Source: Sipunculus nudus
Lineage: Eukaryota; Annelida; Sipuncula; Golfingiida; Sipunculidae
DNA length: 64,000 nucleotides
NCBI GenBank assembly: GCA_026874595.1
Contig: CM049321.1
Span: 6,563,979 to 6,627,978, forward strand
Direction of reading: 5' to 3'
Position numbers and translations under genes: made by a program. This document shows positions 56,263-64,000 of this stretch, in pieces (position 1 is the first letter of the stretch; the number at the start of each line of letters is the position of its first letter). The notes beneath the pieces were generated by a model, which saw only the letters and a program-made list of their open reading frames with translations, was not told where the DNA came from and ran no database searches.

Positions 56263-56899
56263 GATATTTAATAAGATCTCTAGATAAAAGAAAATAATCT
56301 AACCTATTAGTGGTGTACTTATTGATTCGGCGCATCATGGTGTACTGATCTTATTTGGATTGAGATATCGCCATATGTCAATTAGATCTAATTCGTCCAT
56401 CCGTTCATGACTGACTGAATTACCGGATTTCTTGTGGTGTATTTACTTGTTCTATTGTATACTGGATTTGAAAACCTATTCCAAATACCATCTTTTACAA
56501 TACTGCAGTTATGGTTGTTCTCAATTTTATTAAAAATGTTTGAAAAAAAATCCTTCTCTATATATGGAGTTGGTCCATATATATTTGTTAAGTTTAACCG
56601 CACTTTTCCAATACTAATTATGTCAATTATAATAATCTTTATATCTTCAACTTTATACATATTGTTTTTTTTCATATAACATTCTGTTCTTTATCGTTAA
56701 TGTCATAGGGCATTGAATCTGCCATGATTAAAAATAAGGGTGTGTCCCCATTCTGCACTCCATTCAGCAGCAGCAGCAGGAGAACTATGTGTTTCCTGCA
56801 AAAATATTATTCTATGTTCTTTTTGCTGCAGCCAATTAAACACTTGTTTGCGTTTGTTTAAGTTGTTTACGCCTCTCATATTGAAAGACATTATTCTTT

Positions 56900-59735
56900 A
56901 GTATACAGGCCTTTCATAAACAGAGACCACAAAACGCGAAGTTAATCTTTTTTATATCCACGTGTTTATAACATTCAATCGAAACACATTTACCAAGCAC
57001 ACATCGTGGCATGTCACTCAAAAAAGTTTTCAGTGTTGTTTTGCAGCGATTGTCCTATTTACCTTTTGCACAGATTCAACCAACACCTTGTCGATAAAAA
57101 AAATTTACATCCATCACAGAGGCATTTTACATTTATCTTCGGCAGAAACTACTTGCAATTCCTTTATATGAGACTGCGATAAATCACATTAAAACTACAT
57201 AAAGGGCAGCTGAAAAGATGGCTGTAATTGATTAAACATTGATATGTTCACATGTGTCATTGATTTGTTGTTAATAACAATAACCTAACTTTGAAATGTC
57301 CACAATAAGTATAGAGAAACGACTGAGGATATTTAAGAAGACAGTGCAATTAATAAAACAACAATAACTAAACTTTAGAAGCTTTAACTCACTGTAAAAT
57401 TACCAGACATGACAAAAGCCATTTGTACAGCCAAGGTAAACCCAGGTGTCAGACCAAAAATTATCTGAGATGAAGTAGAATTAATGTTTAAGCAATATGC
57501 ACAAAAAAGTCTGTATCAATATTTTTTTCAACAAGAGATTTGAAATTATTTAATGTTTTTACATTTTATCATTGAAATATATAAAAAAAGTTTAGCCTGC
57601 TGTAGGGGCGACTGAAGAGTACAGCTTATATTTTAGGAGAATTGATCGCCATCTCCTTACTTGAGAGGCCTCACTGGCTGTATTATCTGTCATTATAGGA
57701 AAATGTCAGAACACATTGGGCCAAATGAACCATCTATACGATCTATATCGTAAAGAAATATGGAAGCATCTATCGAAAAGTAATAATTGGATGCTTTATT
57801 TGCAATGGGAAGTTATTAAATAAGGCTGGAAGAAAAGCACTGGAAGTATATTTCATAATTTTCATTATTGTTTCACATAGACTTATAAATGTGCCTTGGC
57901 ATATTTACACTTTAACAGAAATGCATCACGTGGTTTGTGCTAAAAATGACATTTATGATATACATTTTAGACTGTACTCAATGAGGTAGCCCCAAATTGG
58001 CGTTTGAGTATTTTGCGATGACTGGGTGTGAAAAGGGAATGGAAGTACAACAGAAAAGTACTTCGAAGTGGGACTCTACCTGCCAGGACAGATTGATGTA
58101 CATTAGGCCTGTATCTCTTAATATTTCTTTAGCCAGAGTGGGTGTTAGATACCACTTGTGTTGGCAAATTTTAAAGTTATGAGGATCCCAAAATTACATA
58201 ATTTTTATTTTTATATGATTGCAGTGTCAAATGAGTAGCGTTAAATATCACACACATATGAAAATATAGGCACCTAATCAAGAAACCGAACAGCATTTTC
58301 ACAGGCCGGTAATGTGAAGCAATAGTCACGATACAGTGTCAAAGATAAGCATGCACCTTATTTAATCACAGTAGTTGTGTGTGAGAGAAACAGAAAATAC
58401 AATTAGGAAAACTTTTACTTTCAGTATTATTACCCAATTTAATCATTTAATCATATTCCTATGAATCCAATTTTGTGCTGTTTTCCCTGGTGTCATGCAT
58501 TCTTCACATTTTTTAATTAGTGTATGTAATGGTTCATGGAATACTCCATGTAGAGGGAAATGTCTTTTCATATAAATGTAAAAATAGGCTTGTTTATTTA
58601 TTTGTTATATACCGCAAAACCTGTTTCGGCATTAAGAAATGTTAAACCAATATGTAAACCATGTTATCCAGCTGAAGGTTTCATTAGTTTCCATCTATCA
58701 ACCTATGAATTGATGGAAGGAAACACAACCGATGTGTAATATTATACCTATCTTGCCAAAGGCCTCTTCAAATTTATAATAGAGCAATGAACTCCCAAAT
58801 CAGAATAAATTCATCAGTCTAACCCGTCGTATTTGAGGCATCTGTATTCTTGAGGTGAAGGTACACGACAGTTGAGGAAAAAATGCTTCCGTGTACGATG
58901 TAGTTATTAAGAAGTAACTGGAAAAAGACAGTACAGAATAACAATAAAAAAAGTACGATTTATTAGGGGTTGTTGGCGAAGCAATTTTTGCACTGTCCTT
59001 TCCTAACAATGCACAGAGGCTTCAGAATACACAGAAAGCGAAGGTGTAAATGCAGTGAAGGGCGTAGGTATAGCGTTTTGAAACGTGTTGGGTTAGAGTT
59101 GTTTCAAAGCAAATACTCTGTGCATGATATCAAATGAACAGCATATGCAAGGTAACATATGTTCAATGTAGAAAAAAAAGGCTTACTCTTGGATTGTGAT
59201 GAACTTTTTTTTTATAAGTTTGACATTTGACACTTTGAATTATATATACCAATAAGATAATGATTCAGCCTGGAAAATACAGGGTTTCGAGTGTGAGAAA
59301 TAAAAAAACTTAAAATGATCATGCATAAACTATAATAGTTCAAAGAAAATGGTTTTAGATGGTATTATATGGTATAACATGTTCCAACACCATTCCAGGA
59401 AAGACAAACTATAGCAGCTTCATCCATAATAAAGTTAAATAGTCAACGTACTCTTCTGCATACAGAGAGACATATTTACATATGATTTAGTGACATTGTC
59501 AAATTAAACTTAGCCATGGTCAGTCTAAAGTTACAAGTGTCAAACTTACACTTCAAACTCTGTCAGTCATGAAAATATAACTACCAAGAACCCTGTTTCA
59601 GTTGTAGTTGTACACCACTTTTACTTGTCCGTGTAACAGTCTCAGGAATTACAGGTCTGGTTTAACTGATTGAATAACTCTAATCCACTAATAACTGAGA
59701 AGGTTCACCAACTCTATCAAAGTTAAATAAGTCTA
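56900..59735. other. Intergenic stretch without supported genes
   Basis: AT-rich sequence with short open frames only (for example 57,997-58,182 plus and 58,800-59,009 minus), none with domain or splice support. Confidence 0.45.
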
Positions 59736-59741
59736 CCTGGA

Positions 59742-59963
59742 CAGAAGCGGATCAAGTGGAAGTGGACCCTGCCCCTCTCCCCCCCCCCCCGGCCCTCTTT
59801 TCCAGCCGCTGCAAATATATTTTAAGGGTTTCAGACCAATTTTCGCCATCTGGAACCCCCCCCCCCCTTCCCCCCTTTCCGGACCTTGCGACTTTTTGTA
59901 ATTCTTTGTTTTTCGTCCTCCTGGTTTTGACCCCTTTGCTAAATCCTGGATGCGCCCCTGCTG
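59742..59963. mobile_element. MITE, about 222 bp
   Basis: Left end CAGAAGCGGATCAAGTGG and right end (reverse complement) CAGCAGGGGCGCATCCAGG are imperfect inverted repeats. The interior has long C runs (59,778-59,790 and 59,857-59,876). CAGnnGCGGATCCAGG ends are seen in MITEs of many animals (from memory). The target duplication is unclear. Proline- and glycine-rich open frames over it are artefacts. Confidence 0.6.
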
Positions 59964-59969
59964 GACGTT

Positions 59970-60800
59970 TGCTCTCTTAACTTTATGGCCTGAGAGAATC
60001 CAAATTTTGCTTTCTTTTCCCTGATAAATACATTTGATATTGAACCGTGTTACGCAGTCCATTCGTGTTGGTATACCGGAATGGTATCCATTATTAAACT
60101 AACAGTTCTACCATAGAACGGGCCATTTCTTGTTTCATTGCACATTCTTGCACAATTCTTTTCATGGACTAGATTGCAGTATGCATTGGAACCAGTGAAT
60201 ATGTGTCGAGGAACAAAATGCCGATATTTGTGGTCACCGCCCGAGAGTTTGAAACCTGTAGACAATTTACGCGTCCCCTCTAGTTTGATGGCGACATATG
60301 CTGATAGAAACACTACGGATCTCTATTATAAATCACAATGACGCCCCTTTTAGAGGACTGATGATTTTAGGAATGTATATAAAAGACAATGTTGTCTGCT
60401 TCTGTATGTCAGCATTCACATAATATCTCCTAGTTGGTTTACTTAAGCGACGATATCAAAATATTTTTTGACAAAAGAGCTGACCTAATGTCATATTTCA
60501 GTTTTCCGTTACTTTGCTTTTACCAAGTACAATATGTTGAAATTATTTATTGTCTTTTCATTTTTGAGTTTATTGTAATGTTTGTGTGGTGGGAATTTTT
60601 TTTCATTACTTTGCCTGTGACATTTTACATCTTGTCCTCTAATAGGCTTCGCTCACTGCAGCATCTTCTGACAAATTCAAATAAACATTTACCCGTTTCC
60701 TAAAGATATAAAACTTAAATTTACAACTAACTGTCCTTTCATCTACATGACAAATTATGAAAAGCTGCCAGATGGTAATAATCTGACCAACAAACAATTT
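59970..60800. other. Stretch without supported genes
   Basis: Opposed open frames at 60,050-60,313 (minus) and 60,138-60,341 (plus) lie in a less AT-rich patch. Neither has a recognisable domain or splice signals. Confidence 0.4.
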
Positions 60801-60817
60801 TTTTATATTTCTTTTTG

Positions 60818-61140
60818 TGGAGGTAACTGCCTCTGTTTTTAATTATTATTTAATGACGTAAATGTACAATTTCAGAATTCAATTCCTGTTTCGGACTACA
60901 TTACAGGGTAGTATCACACACTTGCTGTCATTTTATATTCTGGCGTCAACCAGGCAAAGTGATTACTGCATCTGCGGGTCCTGGATGCGTAATCGTCCCA
61001 AATAATTGGTAATTTCACCGCAAAACTCCCGAAACCCCGCCCTCTATTGGTGACCGTGCCCTTACTAGCTAATTAAAGAAGGATAACGCTCACAGAATCG
61101 GACTCACGAAGAACAACTCGGCTGGTTAAGTCAAAATCTG
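60818..61140 (-). mobile_element. tRNA-derived SINE (family 1, copy 3)
   Basis: Matches the SINE at 55,906-56,262: GTGAGTCCGATTCTGTGAGC head remnant, CCAGGACCCGCA, CTGGTTGACGCCAGAA, GTAGTCCGAAACAGGAAT, and the GAGGCAGTTACCTCCAC tail hairpin followed by A-rich sequence. More diverged in the head. Confidence 0.7.
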
Positions 61141-61604
61141 CCACTCACAATACACCGGGGCTTTTGAATACACCAGCAGCGTAGGTATAAATACATTCCA
61201 TTTAAAATGATGGATAAGAATTATAGCATGGCAAATTTCATTCACATGGGTGTTTTTGTTTATGGTAAGGACTTCCCAAAATAATTTTGTAAGCATACGC
61301 ATGTGAAAGGTGAACAAAAGGTGTTTCCGAAAAATGTATTTATTATTATTAATATTTGACATTAATTTATTTTTAAATTGAGACAATTTGTCCCTGGCCG
61401 TCTCACATTGCCTTACCAGAAAAGGGTCGTTTTAATTTAAAACGAGACCTGGCGGAAGAGTGATTTACAACCAGCAGGACCATCGCTGAAACGGCGACAA
61501 ATTACACCCAGTATACAAGGGGGATTTTTAACTAATTCCCCAGAGCTGCTTATCTCATATATTTTTACTAAACCGCCGTTTGGTTACCACTTCCTTTACC
61601 GATT

Positions 61605-61830
61605 ACACCTACTAATGATCAGCTGACTGTCCAAAGAGATGGAGGATGACAAACCAAAATACCGACTGTGATGTTTGCTTCCTTTGTCAGCGTGTGAAAT
61701 TGTATCTAACTACCATATACCTTCTAAGGATCAGCTATGCGAAGAGAAGTCATCCTACCTTCAGGAAGTCAAATCAAAATACCGACTATGATGTGTTGCT
61801 TCCCGTCTGTCAGTTTGCTTATCTTGTCAG
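61605..61830. repeat. Tandem duplication of about 120 bp
   Basis: Two units share GATCAGCT, AGTCAAATCAAAATACCGAC, TATGATGT and GCTTCC(C)..GTCAG. The units begin near 61,615 and 61,730. Confidence 0.7.
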
Positions 61831-61839
61831 CCAACACGT

Positions 61840-62870
61840 ATACGTGTGTTCTACTCACCGCTCTAACCTCACCTCCCGTGCTTCTGCCAACCAGCCAGAG
61901 TAGAGGGTTTATATACTTTCTTAATCTTGCAGGTGTGCAAGTTGTAAAAAAGCGGCTTGTAATAAACAAGGCCCAAATATGTTCATTATTTTTGGTTAAT
62001 GGACACACAGGTGCGTCTTGGCTTGAACAAACCTCTCATGCAGATTCGTGAAAAAAGGCATTAATGATCCACGATTGTGTCTGATCGCAAAACGATTACC
62101 CCAATTCACACATAAACAAGCAGCAAAACTGTATACTATTTTCTAAACTTTATTGCGTAGCCTGCAATGGACAACGATACAATTCTGAACAAATAACAAT
62201 ATTTCCCAAATGCAGACGACGGTTTCCAAAATGTGAGTTTTATTACAGTTTCTCTTAAATTGGTGAATGGAGCACATCTTCTATTCAAGTAAATACAGGA
62301 CTAATACCATATCATGGTAAATGGTTAAAAGATGTCCGGCTGCATCGGAACGTCACCTCGTCTAGATATTCGAATGGAAATCCAATAACTGAAGAAGTCA
62401 TATGGAGACTGTAAAGCGCTAAATGCGATTTAAATTGACTTTAATATAATTTTATTGTTTACTCTATGGCACAGCTGGGCAGCATTTACTGTAAGTCATG
62501 ATCAGGTTATGTGATTGTTGACACACCCAATTGTTTTGCACAGTATTTTCATTATATTCTAGGCCACTCCTTCGGTGCAGAATGTCGCTTTCATATGAAC
62601 TGCATTCCTACGTCCAAGCTGGGGCTTGGTTACTTTTAGTTATGATTCACATACTCATAGAGAATACTCAACGTGATGATGTGTCAGTACACGTTACAAA
62701 TACGAACAATACAACTTAATAAAGTCTCACGCTACAGCTATACTATTTCCCCCTTAGTCCACAATTCATAAAGAATTTATGTTGTTGTCAGTCGTGTTTT
62801 TTTTTTTTGCGTTCATATCAACGTTCACACATGAAAGGGGTTAGGCGGTGTACGAGACCCCCCCCCCCCC
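61840..62870. other. Stretch without supported genes
   Basis: No coding signal. A C run lies at 62,859-62,872. Short open frames overlap on both strands around 61,737-62,051 without domain support. Confidence 0.4.
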
Positions 62871-62879
62871 CCTTATGTA

Positions 62880-63595
62880 TGGGATATCATGGAATTCTTA
62901 CATGGGGCTCTGATATTTATAGACAAGAGAAACTCAAAAAAATCCATAAGAATTATCACAAATAGCATATATAATACCCGCACTAAAGCAATTTTTTTTA
63001 AATCATTAAAAATCCTAAAAATTAATGACATCTTCGGACCAAATTTATTAAAATTTTACTCTTATAACTCTTAGGAAGCGCTACCAAAATATTTACAAAC
63101 ATTTAATTTTTCAAAAGGACCATGACACACAAAAATGACACAACACATTTTGCATAATAAAAAAACCTAAAAATGAATGACATCTTCAGACCAAATATAT
63201 TAATATTTTACTATAATTACTGTCATGAATCGCTACCAAAATATTTTCAAACATTTAATTTTTTCGACAAGGACCATAACAAACAAAAATGACACAAGAC
63301 ATTTTAAAAAATAAAAAATCCTAAAAATTAATGACATCTTCAGACTAAATATATTACAATTTTACTTTAATTACTGTCATGAAGTGCTACTAAAATATTT
63401 ACAGACATTTAATTTTTCAACAAGGACCATGACACACAAACATGACACAAGACATAAAGAGATCCTTGTTACAAATAAAACCAGAACTAAGATAGCGGAC
63501 AACTGTCTGAAAAACATAACAGCAAAAGTCATCAATGAATCCGACCAAATCATTGTTGACAAAATCTTCCCTCATCGTCTTCAAGGTTAGATTTG
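62880..63595 (+). mobile_element. CR1/Jockey-like LINE, 3' end with internal triplication
   Basis: C-terminal part of a LINE reverse transcriptase protein: MEFLHGALIFIDKRN, KKSIRIITNSIYNTRTKAI, LKILKINDIFGPNLLKFYS, then after the repeats HDTRHKEILVTNKTRTKIA and VINESDQIIVDKIFPHRLQ before a stop near 63,590. These motifs fit the end of CR1/Jockey-type elements. The start is nearly identical to 35,885-35,995, so both belong to one family. 5'-truncated, as usual for LINEs. Confidence 0.8.
63008..63455. repeat. Three tandem units of about 153 bp inside the LINE
   Basis: Landmark TGACATCTTC(G/A)GACC/TAAAT at 63,026, 63,178 and 63,332, giving periods of 152 and 154. Each unit runs through CTACCAAAATATTT, CATTTAATTTTT and GGACCAT(G/A)AC to AATGACACAA. 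The unit length is close to 51 codons. Confidence 0.9.
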
Positions 63596-63596
63596 C

Positions 63597-63599
<3 letters not shown>

Positions 63600-63642
<43 letters not shown>
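63600..63642. repeat. (TC)n microsatellite
   Basis: Pure TC array of 43 bases directly after the stop of the LINE remnant; possibly the LINE's 3' simple-repeat tail. Bases 63,643-64,000 hold no feature that I can support. Confidence 0.95.
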
Positions 63643-63646
<4 letters not shown>

Positions 63647-64000
63647 GAGGCATCTTACATATGCAAAATCTTTTCAAGTTTTCTCAGTATGGAAGGTTTC
63701 TCAGAACGACAAGTTATTGGTTGGAGAAAATATATGTATAAATATATGTATGACAAAACTATAGATTTATTGAAGATGGAAAATATGTGTTTGTATTCCA
63801 TTGATAAATGAAGTTGGCCAAATGTCCCGCGCCCATTAAAAATATACGAGGTCATGTCTCACTGTCCCTCGGCAATCCCCCCACCGAGGATAAAAACAGC
63901 CCAACCAAATATATCAAAAGAAATCTGCATTCTAAGGAATGCAAGCCACGTCGATGGGGGTCCATGTCAAGGGATGTTCAAAACACCATGCTTGAATTCA

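Larger units (their letters stand above)
54130..56891 (-). mobile_element. L1/Tx1-like LINE, fragmented, with nested SINE
   Basis: On the minus strand the 5' side is at 56,891: MSFNMRGVNNLNKRKQVF, IIFLQETHSSP and EWGHTLIF, an APE endonuclease start (56,891-56,703). It continues at 56,675-56,388 with LNLTNIYGPTPYIEKDFF (NIYGP block). Next is a SINE (55,906-56,262), then a twice-repeated segment (55,094-55,655) encoding SSNVRWYGEGEKSTKYF and LNLEKRNFNK, the conserved block before the reverse transcriptase. A CSFCKKETTDYTYSF segment near 54,215 resembles the C-terminal zinc-binding region. Most of the reverse transcriptase is gone. Confidence 0.8.

Noticed and set aside
59733-60062. 109-codon Gly/Pro-rich minus-strand open frame
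   Set aside because: It is produced by the C/G runs of a MITE and changes character at the element border.

Overview
The window is AT-rich nuclear DNA from an animal. Coding sequence is in short exons with GT-AG introns of 1 to 10 kb. There are many (TA)n microsatellites, two kinds of LINE, tRNA-derived SINEs, MITEs and local tandem duplications. No prokaryotic operon, rRNA gene or functional tRNA gene is visible. Repeat content (a GGACGGACAGACGG-type tail, CR1/Jockey-like and L1/Tx1-like LINEs, TA-flanked elements) suggests a marine invertebrate; the phylum cannot be fixed from the sequence alone.

The main content is a small family of secreted proteins built from von Willebrand factor type D (VWD) domains. 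A complete gene lies on the minus strand (52,683 down to 30,773). Ten exons, including a 14-nt microexon, join in frame to 1,248 nt (415 residues plus stop): signal peptide, VWD domain 1, Thr/Ser/Pro-rich linker, VWD domain 2, and a stop one codon after a last cysteine. A paralogue lies on the plus strand (before base 1 to 9,316). Its visible part is the last exon of VWD 1, an 8-nt microexon, three exons of VWD 2 and a short terminal exon. Both genes have the same exon phases. They face each other tail to tail. No C8 or TIL modules follow the VWD domains.

Between them (about 14-25.4 kb) are remains of a third copy. There are two Thr/Pro linker exons, one with a disturbed frame, and a VWD first exon that is cut off and has lost a conserved cysteine. 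The segment around this exon is a duplicate of 3.2-4.4 kb, and the copy has since received a 1,084-bp pogo/Tigger-like MITE. From 25.8 to 29 kb there is a foldback-type element, a TATA-box promoter candidate and two exon-like blocks of an unrecognised, possibly broken transcription unit.

Retroelements occupy 35.0-36.0 kb and 62.9-63.6 kb (CR1/Jockey-like), and 49.9-51.4 kb and 54.1-56.9 kb (L1/Tx1-like). A four-unit satellite array lies at 36.2-37.3 kb, inside the last large intron of the minus gene. A decayed member of an uncharacterised multi-copy family is at 43.3-44.0 kb, inside the second (9.8 kb) intron. Three TA-flanked sites (2.9, 16.7 and 52.8 kb) carry hammerhead-ribozyme-like core motifs. 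From 57 kb to the end there is no host gene that I can support.
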